Shown here piece after piece: positions 56,783 through 64,000 of a stretch of DNA of 64,000 bases (the stretch's first letter is position 1; each line of letters begins with the position of its first letter). The stretch is taken from assembly GCF_003054175.1 (NCBI RefSeq), contig NZ_QBKN01000014.1, positions 60,625 to 124,624 of the forward strand, written 5' to 3'. Source of the stretch: Allosediminivita pacifica. GTDB taxonomy: Bacteria; Pseudomonadota; Alphaproteobacteria; Rhodobacterales; Rhodobacteraceae. The position numbers were made by a program, and so were the translations under genes. Below the pieces are notes generated by a model. It worked only from the letters and a program-made list of their open reading frames with translations, ran no database searches and was not told the DNA's origin.

Positions 56783-58088
56783 CGAAGACCTCGGCCGTCG
56801 CCTGGGCGTCCCCGAGCGCCGTGTGACGCAGCATCGCGGGTAGAGCCACGCCAAGGCGGTCACAGAGCGCGTCGAGCGTGTGTGTCTCATTGGTCCCGAA
56901 AAGCACCGCCGACAGCAGAACAGTGTCGAGGATAGGGTTGTCCCATTCCACGCCCATGCGCTGGGCATGCCGGCGCAGGAAGGCCATGTCGAAGGGCGCA
57001 TTGTGCGCAACGATGACAGAACCCTTCGCGAATTCGTGAAATCTCGCACCGGCCGATGCGATGTCCGGGGCGCCCTGGACCATGGCGTCGGTTACGCGGT
57101 GCACCTTTGAGGCAGAGGCCGGGATCGTGCGACCGGGGTTGACCAGCTGGTCGATGACCTCGCCCGGGACAATGCGGCCGTTCACGATCCGCAGAGCGCC
57201 GATCTGGACGATCTCATCCTTGTGGGGCAGCAGGCCCGTCGTTTCGGTATCGAAGACCGCGTAGGTCAGAGCACGCAGGGGCAGGTCCTCACTCGCACGA
57301 GAGGCTCCGCGATCCAGCAGGTCGAAGTCGTAGACGAGCGGTCGCGAGGCGCCTGGCGATAGCGTCGGCTCTTCCTCGTCGATCATGAGCATGTAGCCAC
57401 CGCCGTCCATCGGGCGCATGCGGGCCTCGAAGCGCTGGGCGCCGGTCCTTCCGCAGGCGGTGAAGCTCACCTCGCGGCCGCTGCGATGCAGGCGCGCACG
57501 GGCTTCGGTTAGGCAATCGGCGCTGAAATAGTCGCCGATCGGCGCGTTGAGCCGTGGGACGCCGAGCTGGGCAAGGACTTCGGCGGCCTGCCCGTCGTAG
57601 AGCACGATCTGGTCCGAGGCGTTCACGAGGATCATCGCGACGGGTATCTCGGTCAGCAGCGCGGTGAGGCGTTCCCGTTCTCGGGCGAGCCGCTCGGTTT
57701 CGCGCGAGACCTGCATGGCCGAGTCCATGGCCGTGCGATTGAGCGCATCCGAGACAGCCTGCGCGGCGGGGCCGAGGTCGCCGAGATAGCGCGCCTCTTC
57801 GGCCGAGACGGGGGTTTCGACCTGGGCGTGGGCGCGGACCCGAAGCCGTGCGGCGAGCGCCTCGATCGGGCGGGCGATGTTTTCGTCGAAGAGCAGCCAG
57901 ATGCCGGCAGTGAGCCCCACAAGGCCGAAGGCAGAGAGCGTCGCGGCCAGGATGAAGCCGCTTGTCGCGCCGTTTGCGTCGCTGCGGTGGTGCCCGAACC
58001 AGAGTGCGATCAGGACGACGGCGGTGCTGCCGAGCGCTTGGAACACGAAGAAGAGGAAGATGCGGAAGCGAAGGCTGTAGCGCTGCAT
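56682..58088 (-). CDS. membrane-anchored PAS and DEDDh 3'-5' exonuclease protein
   Basis: A 468-residue protein with two membrane segments (about 10-32 and 46-67), a HAMP-like linker and helix (68-145), a PAS-like domain (about 146-235) and a DnaQ-type exonuclease (about 275-445). Active-site residues are Asp280 and Glu282 (VFDTETTGL), Asp367 (HNAPFDMAFL), and His422 with Asp427 (HTALGDAQA). Intact nuclease chemistry on a sensor-like membrane scaffold is unusual. It is the last gene of the leftward acetate-linked series, 3 bp after the small membrane protein gene. Confidence 0.88.
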   Translation of the reverse strand: MQRYSLRFRIFLFFVFQALGSTAVVLIALWFGHHRSDANGATSGFILAATLSAFGLVGLTAGIWLLFDENIARPIEALAARLRVRAHAQVETPVSAEEARYLGDLGPAAQAVSDALNRTAMDSAMQVSRETERLARERERLTALLTEIPVAMILVNASDQIVLYDGQAAEVLAQLGVPRLNAPIGDYFSADCLTEARARLHRSGREVSFTACGRTGAQRFEARMRPMDGGGYMLMIDEEEPTLSPGASRPLVYDFDLLDRGASRASEDLPLRALTYAVFDTETTGLLPHKDEIVQIGALRIVNGRIVPGEVIDQLVNPGRTIPASASKVHRVTDAMVQGAPDIASAGARFHEFAKGSVIVAHNAPFDMAFLRRHAQRMGVEWDNPILDTVLLSAVLFGTNETHTLDALCDRLGVALPAMLRHTALGDAQATAEVFVRMLPLLEAQGLTTFGEVIAETRRHGRLLEDMN

Positions 58089-58091
58089 GTG

Positions 58092-58592
58092 TCAGACCTG
58101 CGCGCAAACGGTTCGCACGATCCCGTCGTCTGGCCCGACATCGCGCCAGACCGGCGGCGAGCCGTCGCCCAGGGCCGGGTCGGCCCTTTGGCCTGCTCCG
58201 CAGTCCACCATGACCTCGACCGATTGAACCGGCTGCCAGCGACCGAAGAAATAGAGGTCGGCGAGGTACAGTGACTCTTGCTGCGAGTTTGCACGAAGCC
58301 CGCCGGTGTCGACCGCGACGAAGCGATCGGTCAACGGGAAGGCATAGGTCCACGGGCGCCAGAGCGCGCGGGAGGTGCCGGTCTCGGCGACGGTCATGCT
58401 CTCGGGCAGGGCTTGGGATGTGCGCGAAAACCAGCTGTATTCGCTGCTGATCGTCGCGGCGAGCATGGCGGCCCCGGCGCCGAGCGGCACGATCCAACGG
58501 GGCAGGCGTCCCCCGGTCAGACGCGCCAGAAGCAAGGTCGCGCCCGCGCCGGCAAAGCCGGCCACGAACACCGCTATCAGTTCCAGAAACAT
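58092..58592 (-). CDS. small membrane protein of unknown function
   Basis: A 166-residue protein with two hydrophobic N-terminal segments (about 2-23 and 32-47) and a soluble C-terminal part of about 115 residues with two Cys (VDCGAG and VCAQV) that could pair outside the cytoplasm. I do not recognise it. The start at 58592 (MFLELIAVF) is preceded by GGGGGGAGA. It sits between the DUF294 gene (25 bp) and the exonuclease gene (3 bp), so it is likely part of the same functional unit. Confidence 0.7.
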   Translation of the reverse strand: MFLELIAVFVAGFAGAGATLLLARLTGGRLPRWIVPLGAGAAMLAATISSEYSWFSRTSQALPESMTVAETGTSRALWRPWTYAFPLTDRFVAVDTGGLRANSQQESLYLADLYFFGRWQPVQSVEVMVDCGAGQRADPALGDGSPPVWRDVGPDDGIVRTVCAQV

Positions 58593-58617
58593 CTCTCCCC
58601 CCGTTTCGACCCTTGTT

Positions 58618-60441
58618 TCAGCCGGGCGCCCCGCGCCCGTGTCCCAGCGCCGACTGCATGGATTTGACCACAACGAAGGCGTCGCGCAAATGGCTGCGTT
58701 CGAAATCCGAAAGGACCGCAGGCGCCACGAAGTTGTCGGGCGCGTCCCCCTCGCGGACGCGCCGGGCCTGGTGTTCCAGCCGGGTCTCGGAAATGTGGTC
58801 GTATGCGGCGAGCAGATCCTGCCCACCGCGTTGGCTCAACACCCCTGCGGCCTGCGCCGCTTCGAGCCGCCCGCGGGTGTTTACCTGCGTCAGCTTGCCC
58901 TGAAGCGCATAGACACGCCCCATGTCGACGACGGGTACGACGCCGTTGTGCTTGAGATCGAGCTGGTTCTTGTGTTCGCCCGAGCGGATCGTGGCAAAGC
59001 CGCGCAGAAGTCCGAGAGGCGGTGTGTGCTTGAGCGAGTTGGCGATCATGTGCGCGGTGAAGATCGAGTTGCGCGCGGCGTCGCCGAGCGTGTCGCGCTG
59101 GAGATCCTCGAAGAGCGCCGTTGTTCCGCCGATGGGGCGCAGGTCGAACATGACGCTGGCGAGCATCTGCGCCTCGGGGCTCGGCTTGGTGATCCAGCCG
59201 TGGAAATACTGCCGCCAGACCCGCATCGGCTGGCACCAGCGCGGGTTGGTCGCCATCATGTCGCCCGGGCAGTAGACGTAGCCGCAGGCATGCAGGCCGT
59301 CGCTGACGAATTTCGCCAGTTCATGAAAGTATGGAAGATCCTGATCCGACACGGAATCGTCGAGGAACAGGCAGTTGTCCTGGTCGCTGACGCCGGTCTG
59401 TTCCTGCCGGCCCTGGCTGCCGCAGGCGAGCCAGAGGTAGGGGGCAGGTGGCGGCCCGAGCTTGTCCTCGGCCAAGGCGAGCAGCCTTCGCGTAACCGTG
59501 TCTGCGACGTCGGTGATCAGCCGGGTGACGACCTCGTGCCTGTTGCCGCCTGCGACGAGCTGTACCAGCAACTGCGGAATGCGCGCGGTCGCCTGCGCCA
59601 TGGCCTGGGGCGTTTCGGCGGCGGCGACCTCGGCCACCAGACCCGCCGAGCTGACCGCCTGGAACCGTGTGAGATCTGTCTGAGTGACCATGCCCGTCAG
59701 GCGCCCGCCCTCGGTCACGGGCACATGCCCGATGCGTCTTTCGAGCATCATGTGCAGGACGTCCGATCCCAGCGCCGAGGGGGGCAGGGTCATCGGGTCC
59801 GCACTCATGATCTGCGAGATGGGCGTGTCGTAGGGCAGGGCCTCGGAGACCACCTTGCCCGAGATGTCGCGCAGCGTGGCGATGCCGTGCAGTGTGCCCC
59901 CTTCCGTCACGCAGATGGACGAGACATGACGCCCCGCCATCAGGCGGGCGGCCTCGCGGACCGGTGTGTCGGGCGCGCAGGTCAGCGGGTTGCGCGTCAT
60001 GAGCGTCTCGACCCGGCTCGTGGCGAGATCCGTCTTGCTGCTGCGCGGCGCGCGGGAGCGATCGAAGAAGCGCCGCGCGGCCGGTTCCTCGGCGATCAGC
60101 GTATCGAAAGCGGCCGGGGGCAGTATGAGCAGCAGGCTATCCTCGAGTGCGCTGGCAGCGGTGGCTGCCTTGCCGTCGCGCAGCAGCCCGCGTTCGCCGA
60201 AGGAGTTGCGCGGGCCGAGCAGTGATATGGCGACGCCGTTTTCGTCACGCACCTCGATCTGGCCCTCGAGGATCAGATAGAGGCCCTCCAGCGGCGCGCC
60301 GAGCGTGTAGACCTGCGCGCCCGCCGGAACCCGTTCCTGCCGGAACTCCGGCAGCAGCCGGTCGAGCGCTTCGGGGTCAAGCGCGTCGTAGGGGTGCACG
60401 GCGGAGAGAAAGCGGCGCAGGGCGGGCAGGTCGAGCGGCAT
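58618..60441 (-). CDS. cNMP-binding / CBS / DUF294 putative nucleotidyltransferase
   Basis: A 607-residue signalling protein. The cyclic-nucleotide-binding-like domain is at about 10-125 (FGE at 81-83). The phosphate-cassette Arg is replaced by Lys91. A CBS pair is at about 145-265. The DUF294 nucleotidyltransferase-like domain has GSQGRQE (341-347) and SDQD (352-355), the GS and metal-Asp motifs of the GlnD/GlnE superfamily. A C-terminal DUF294_C helical part ends the chain. It abuts the DHFR-like gene with no gap. The modified target is unknown. Confidence 0.87.
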   Translation of the reverse strand: MPLDLPALRRFLSAVHPYDALDPEALDRLLPEFRQERVPAGAQVYTLGAPLEGLYLILEGQIEVRDENGVAISLLGPRNSFGERGLLRDGKAATAASALEDSLLLILPPAAFDTLIAEEPAARRFFDRSRAPRSSKTDLATSRVETLMTRNPLTCAPDTPVREAARLMAGRHVSSICVTEGGTLHGIATLRDISGKVVSEALPYDTPISQIMSADPMTLPPSALGSDVLHMMLERRIGHVPVTEGGRLTGMVTQTDLTRFQAVSSAGLVAEVAAAETPQAMAQATARIPQLLVQLVAGGNRHEVVTRLITDVADTVTRRLLALAEDKLGPPPAPYLWLACGSQGRQEQTGVSDQDNCLFLDDSVSDQDLPYFHELAKFVSDGLHACGYVYCPGDMMATNPRWCQPMRVWRQYFHGWITKPSPEAQMLASVMFDLRPIGGTTALFEDLQRDTLGDAARNSIFTAHMIANSLKHTPPLGLLRGFATIRSGEHKNQLDLKHNGVVPVVDMGRVYALQGKLTQVNTRGRLEAAQAAGVLSQRGGQDLLAAYDHISETRLEHQARRVREGDAPDNFVAPAVLSDFERSHLRDAFVVVKSMQSALGHGRGAPG

Positions 60442-61005
60442 TCAGATCTCCGGCGCGGATGAAAGGATGCGGTAGCGGGTCGCGACGAGCCCCGAGCGGT
60501 AGCTGCGCACTTCGCGCAGCTCCAGGTCGATGTCTTCCTCGAGCGGTCCGAACAGCCGTCGCCCGGCCCCGAGCAGGATCGGCACCTGCGTGATCGTGAT
60601 CTCATTGAGAAGGCCCGCCCGCAGGAAGGACTGGATTGTCGCACCGCCGTCGATGTAGGCGCGTCTCCATCCCTCGGCTGCGAGCGTGGCGGCCAGCCGG
60701 GAAGGGCTGGTTCCGGCGATGCGGACGCGGTCGTCGCGCCGCAGCGGGGCCGGAATATCATCTTGTGTGAGCGTCCGGCTCAGCACCACGACGGGCGTCT
60801 TGTAGGGCCATTCGGGGAAACCGCGTACCTTGCGGAAGGAGTGGCGGCCCAGGATTACGCCGTCCATGCGTGCGACAAAGGCTTCGTAGCCGTGATCGTC
60901 ACCGTCGAGCGGCTGCTTGTTGAGCCAATCGATCTCGTGATCGGTACGGGCGATAAACCCGTCGAGGCTGGTCGCGATGAAGGCATGTCCCTCGAGCGTG
61001 GCCAT
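60442..61005 (-). CDS. dihydrofolate reductase family protein (RibD C-terminal type)
   Basis: A 187-residue NADPH-binding reductase-like protein. Features are FIATSLDGFIAR near the N-terminus, GVILGRHSFRKV (about 49-60) and AYIDGGATIQSFLRAGL (about 116-132). The family includes RibD reductase domains and YwjB/YyaP-like proteins of unknown role. True folate reduction is doubtful because the gene is linked to acetate transport. It starts 73 bp after the actP-like stop codon. Confidence 0.82.
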   Translation of the reverse strand: MATLEGHAFIATSLDGFIARTDHEIDWLNKQPLDGDDHGYEAFVARMDGVILGRHSFRKVRGFPEWPYKTPVVVLSRTLTQDDIPAPLRRDDRVRIAGTSPSRLAATLAAEGWRRAYIDGGATIQSFLRAGLLNEITITQVPILLGAGRRLFGPLEEDIDLELREVRSYRSGLVATRYRILSSAPEI

Positions 61006-61078
61006 ATCGTTTCCCCGGAAATGCGTGTCCCGTCCCGCTTACGCGGAACGGGACGGTTTCGCAAAGGCGTCCGCCAGA

Positions 61079-62857
61079 TCAGTGATCGGTGGCGGCGCCG
61101 GCGCCGCGCGGGACGCGGACCGATTCAACGAGGTCCTCAATCTCCTGCGGGATGGGGGCGGTCATGCTCGACACGATGAAGGCCACCGTGAAGTTGATGA
61201 TCGCGCCGATCGCCCCGAAGCTGGTCGACTTGATCGGGCCCAGCAGCGGTGCCGCGTCGGTGAACTGGTTTGTGTCGGGAATGAAGAACCAGCCCTTGTG
61301 CATGAAGATGTAGAGCAGCGTGGTCAGCAGGCCGGCGAGCATGCCTGCCACTGCGCCCTTGCTGTTCACCTTCGTGAAGATGCCCATCATCAGCACAGGG
61401 AAGATCGACGACGCCGCAAGACCGAAGGCCAGCGCCACTGTCTGGGCCGCGAAGCCCGGTGGGTTGAGGCCAAGGTAGGTGGCCACGCAGATTGCGATGG
61501 CCATGGCAACGCGGGCCGACATGAGCTCGCCCTTTTCGCTGATGTTGGGGGTGAGCTGTCCCTTCATCAGGTCGTGGCTGACCGCCGAGGAGATCGCGAG
61601 CAGGAGGCCGGCCGCCGTCGAAAGTGCTGCTGCAAGGCCGCCCGCCGCCACGAGGCCGATCACCCAGGACGGCAGGTTCGCGATTTCCGGGTTGGCAAGC
61701 ACGAGGATGTCCTGGTTGAAGTTCGTGAACTCGTTGCCGGCCCAGCCTTCTTCCTCGGCACGCGCCTGCATGTCCGGGTCCGCATCGTTGTAGTACTGGA
61801 TGCGGCCGTCGCCGTTCTTGTCTTCCCAGCCCAGAAGGCCGGTTTGCTGCCAAGTGGCCATCCAGTCATAGGCCGGATCGTTCTCGATGGTTTCGAGCGA
61901 CACGGCCTGTTCCTCGGTACCCTGGGGCCAGAACTGGTCGGTAATGTTGAGCCGTGCCATGGCACCCACGGCCGGGGCCGTGAGGTAGAGCAGGGCGATG
62001 AAGACCAGCGCCCAACCTGCCGACCAGCGCGCGTCGGCCACGCGCGGCACGGTGAAGAAGCGCATGATCACGTGCGGAAGGCCGGCGGTGCCGATCATGA
62101 GCGACAGCGTAAAGAGCACCATGTTGATCGTGTCGCCGTTCTGGGCGGTGTACTCGTTGAAGCCGAGGTCGGTGACGATCTGGTCAAGCGTGGCCAGCAG
62201 CGGCTCGCCGTTCTGGGTGTCGCTGAAAAGGCCAAGCGCGGGGATCGGGTTGCCGGTCAGCTGAAGCGAGATGAAGATCGCCGGGATCGTGTAGGCGAGG
62301 ATCAGCACGCAGTACTGTGCGACCTGCGTGTAGGTCACACCCTTCATGCCGCCGAAGACCGCATAGGCGAAGACGACAACGGCGCCGATCAGAAGGCCGG
62401 TGGTGTTGTCGACCTCGAGGAAGCGGCCGAAGGCCACGCCCACCCCTGTCATCTGACCGATCACGTAGGTGGTCGAGGCGATGATGAGGCAGATCACGGC
62501 GACAAGCCGTGCGGTCGGGCTGTAGAAGCGGTCGCCGATGAACTCGGAGACCGTGTACTTGCCGAACTTGCGCAGGTAGGGCGCGAGCAGCAGTGCGAGA
62601 AGCACGAAGCCCCCGGTCCAGCCCATCAGGTAGGTGGAGTTGTCGTAGCCCACGAAGGCGATGAGACCCGCCATCGAGATGAAGGATGCCGCCGACATCC
62701 AGTCGGCCGCGGTGGCCATGCCGTTGGTGACAGGGTGCACGCCACGACCCGCGGCATAGAACTCCGAGGTCGAGCCCGCGCGGGCCCAGATGGCAATGCC
62801 GATGTAGAGCGCGAAACTCGCGCCCACGAAGAGCAGGTTGATGGTGAACTGATCCAT
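61079..62857 (-). CDS. actP: cation/acetate symporter (sodium:solute symporter family)
   Basis: A 592-residue transporter with about 13 membrane segments. The SSS signatures lie around GMATAADWMSAASFISMAG (46-64) and GGLAAALSTAAGLLLAISSA (407-426). A hydrophilic region of about 90 residues (about 305-390) separates two membrane segments. It contains an EF-hand-like loop, DKNGDGRIQYYN (346-357). It is paired with the DUF4212 gene 6 bp upstream, as is usual for this subgroup. Acetate as substrate is inferred from acs and adk in the series. Confidence 0.88.
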   Translation of the reverse strand: MDQFTINLLFVGASFALYIGIAIWARAGSTSEFYAAGRGVHPVTNGMATAADWMSAASFISMAGLIAFVGYDNSTYLMGWTGGFVLLALLLAPYLRKFGKYTVSEFIGDRFYSPTARLVAVICLIIASTTYVIGQMTGVGVAFGRFLEVDNTTGLLIGAVVVFAYAVFGGMKGVTYTQVAQYCVLILAYTIPAIFISLQLTGNPIPALGLFSDTQNGEPLLATLDQIVTDLGFNEYTAQNGDTINMVLFTLSLMIGTAGLPHVIMRFFTVPRVADARWSAGWALVFIALLYLTAPAVGAMARLNITDQFWPQGTEEQAVSLETIENDPAYDWMATWQQTGLLGWEDKNGDGRIQYYNDADPDMQARAEEEGWAGNEFTNFNQDILVLANPEIANLPSWVIGLVAAGGLAAALSTAAGLLLAISSAVSHDLMKGQLTPNISEKGELMSARVAMAIAICVATYLGLNPPGFAAQTVALAFGLAASSIFPVLMMGIFTKVNSKGAVAGMLAGLLTTLLYIFMHKGWFFIPDTNQFTDAAPLLGPIKSTSFGAIGAIINFTVAFIVSSMTAPIPQEIEDLVESVRVPRGAGAATDH

Positions 62858-62863
62858 TGTGAC

Positions 62864-63151
62864 TTACTCCTCGTCCACACCGAATTCATGGTCGAGCTTG
62901 TTCATCCGCCAGGCGTAGAAGAAGATCAGCGCCAGGAAGACGAGGATGCTGCCCTGCTGGGCGAACCAGAAGCCGAGGTCCGTGCCGCCGACCGGGATGC
63001 CCGAAAGCAGCGGGCGCAGCAGGATGCCGAAGCCGAAGCTGACCAGGGCCCAGATGATCAGGCTGATGATGATGATGCGCAGGTTGGCCTTCCAGTAGGC
63101 CTTCCCCGACTCCGATAGCGTGTTCGCGGAATGCGATGTTTGATCCGCCAT
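62864..63151 (-). CDS. DUF4212 family symporter small subunit
   Basis: A 95-residue protein with two membrane segments (about 24-46 and 61-80). The sequence AYWKANLRIIIISLIIWALV is typical of the DUF4212 partner found before SSS-type acetate transporters, an arrangement analogous to YjcH-ActP. Start at 63151 (MADQTSHS). It lies 64 bp after adk and 6 bp before the symporter gene. Confidence 0.87.
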   Translation of the reverse strand: MADQTSHSANTLSESGKAYWKANLRIIIISLIIWALVSFGFGILLRPLLSGIPVGGTDLGFWFAQQGSILVFLALIFFYAWRMNKLDHEFGVDEE

Positions 63152-63215
63152 GGTGCGGGTCCTCCTCCTTCTCCGAAACGTCCCCCTCCCCAGGAGGCAC
63201 AATGAACTGGCGGGC

Positions 63216-63902
63216 CTAGCCCGTCAGCGGTCTTACGCGCGCCGCCAGGTCCGCGGCGATCTCGTCGATGGCGCCCATGGCCGGAATACGGCTGAGGGCG
63301 CCTGTCTTGTCGTAGTAGGCGACCAGCGGGGCGGTTTGGGCGTTGTAGGCCTCGAGCCGCGCGGCGACGGTTTCCGCCTTGTCGTCGGCACGCCGCTTGA
63401 ATTCGGTGCCGCCGCACTTGTCGCAGACGCCCGGTTCCGTGGGCGTCTTGAAGCTGTCGTGCCAGCCCTCGCCGCAGGCTGCGCAGGTGTAGCGGCCTGA
63501 GATGCGCTCGACCATCGCGGCGTCGTCCACCTCGAGGCTGATGGCCGCGTCGATGCGCTGGCCGCGTTCGTCGAGCAGTGCATCGAGCGCCTGGGCCTGC
63601 ACGGTGGTGCGCGGGAAGCCGTCGAGGATGACACCCCGCGCGCAGTCGGGCTGGTCGAGCCGGTCGCGCAGAATGGCGATGACGATCTCGTCGCTGACAA
63701 GCTCGCCCGCGTCCATGACGGCCTTGGCGCGTTTGCCTGCCTCGGTCCCCTCTGCCACGGCGGCGCGCAGCAGGTCGCCGGTGGAGAGCTGCACGAGACC
63801 GAAGCGCTCCTCCAGCATGCGCGCCTGCGTGCCCTTGCCGGCCCCCGGGGGGCCCAGCAGGATCAGCACCGGGGCGGCTGTTGTCGTGGTTCCGTCCATC
63901 AT
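63216..63902 (-). CDS. adk: adenylate kinase with zinc-type LID
   Basis: A 228-residue adenylate kinase. P-loop GPPGAGKGT (18-26), the NMP-binding part with STGDLLR, and VILDGFPRT are intact. The LID contains Cys140, Cys143, Cys160 and Cys163 in CxxC pairs, the zinc-binding version that is uncommon in Gram-negative bacteria. The start may be either of two adjacent ATGs (63902 or 63899). It begins 4-7 bp after the acs stop, which fits recycling of the AMP made by acetyl-CoA synthetase. Confidence 0.92.
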   Translation of the reverse strand: MMDGTTTTAAPVLILLGPPGAGKGTQARMLEERFGLVQLSTGDLLRAAVAEGTEAGKRAKAVMDAGELVSDEIVIAILRDRLDQPDCARGVILDGFPRTTVQAQALDALLDERGQRIDAAISLEVDDAAMVERISGRYTCAACGEGWHDSFKTPTEPGVCDKCGGTEFKRRADDKAETVAARLEAYNAQTAPLVAYYDKTGALSRIPAMGAIDEIAADLAARVRPLTG

Positions 63903-63906
63903 CCTC

Positions 63907-64000
63907 TCAGCCTTTGTTCATGCGGTGTTCGATGAGGTCGTCGACGACGGAGGGGTCGGCGAGTGTTGATGTGTCGCCGAGGCTGTCGTGGTCGTTTTCG
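63907..64000 (-). CDS. acs: acetyl-CoA synthetase, last 30 residues (start outside window)
   Basis: Only the C-terminal end is present. Read on the minus strand it contains [19 protein letters not shown], which matches the conserved end of AMP-forming acetyl-CoA synthetase. The stop is at 63907-63909, a few bases before adk. The enzyme converts acetate, CoA and ATP into acetyl-CoA, AMP and pyrophosphate. The identification rests on this short but distinctive tail. Confidence 0.75.
   Translation of the reverse strand, partial: ENDHDSLGDTSTLADPSVVDDLIEHRMNKG

Noticed and set aside
60977..63118. A 713-codon open frame on the plus strand opposite the symporter gene
   Set aside because: It is antisense to well-supported actP-like and DUF4212 genes and rich in His, Arg, Gly and Asp without recognisable domains.

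Overview
The window is a GC-rich chromosomal segment of a marine-type alphaproteobacterium, most likely a Roseobacter-group member of the Rhodobacteraceae. The evidence is the family content (DUF4167 protein after prmC, lptF-lptG-lptD-surA-pdxA-rsmA gene order, an aglEFGAK alpha-glucoside locus with a LacI-type regulator, a reductive pyrimidine catabolism locus) and the codon use. I see no rRNA, tRNA, CRISPR array, prophage or insertion sequence. Almost every base is coding, and most gaps are under 150 bp.

Layout. 1-4.9 kb: tail of an M20 amidohydrolase, an agmatinase-family ureohydrolase, a DUF1499 protein, prfA-prmC and a DUF4167 protein. 4.9-12.4 kb (minus): a tightly overlapping envelope and RNA-modification operon lptF-lptG-lptD-surA-pdxA-rsmA. 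12.5-14.9 kb (plus): pepA-holC-GNAT. 14.9-20.3 kb (minus): membrane aspartic protease, MarC protein, ABC-F ATPase, AGCS amino acid symporter, universal stress protein. 20.6-30.7 kb: glucoside regulon, with aglR-bglA-glk leftward and aglE-aglF-aglG-aglA-aglK rightward, and two LacI-type palindromes in the divergent promoter region. 30.7-45.6 kb: housekeeping and orphan genes (GNAT/FemAB-like protein, a 48-residue membrane peptide, tyrS, anmK, moaA, a lipoprotein, glmU-glmS, a phosphatase, a DegT-type aminotransferase, a second agmatinase-family gene, guaB, a coiled-coil protein). 45.7-55.8 kb: pyrimidine catabolism and uptake, with an amidohydrolase, hydA and an NMT1-type ABC transporter in one leftward operon, a divergent RutR-like TetR regulator, and leftward preT-preA. 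55.9-64 kb: an ArsR protein fused to a degenerate arsenate-reductase domain, then a leftward run of acs (end only), adk, DUF4212, actP-like symporter, a DHFR-like reductase, a cNMP/CBS/DUF294 protein, a small membrane protein and a membrane-anchored PAS-exonuclease.

How the genes work together. The agl arm imports alpha-glucosides and hydrolyses them inside the cell. The aglR arm adds a beta-glucosidase and a glucokinase, so glucose from both linkage types can be phosphorylated. The pyrimidine locus should reduce uracil or thymine (PreTA), open the ring (HydA) and remove the carbamoyl group. Near-identical 16-bp palindromes of the RutR type lie before both arms. In the acetate locus Acs makes AMP, the adjacent adenylate kinase can recycle it, and the symporter pair brings acetate in. 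The DUF294 and exonuclease genes are candidate regulators whose nucleotide chemistry is unknown.

The most notable non-coding signal is a family of about 60-bp repeats (four close copies and one divergent copy) lying downstream of genes. Each has two adjacent hairpins and a conserved tail. Stem sequences differ between copies while pairing is kept, which points to an RNA-level role.
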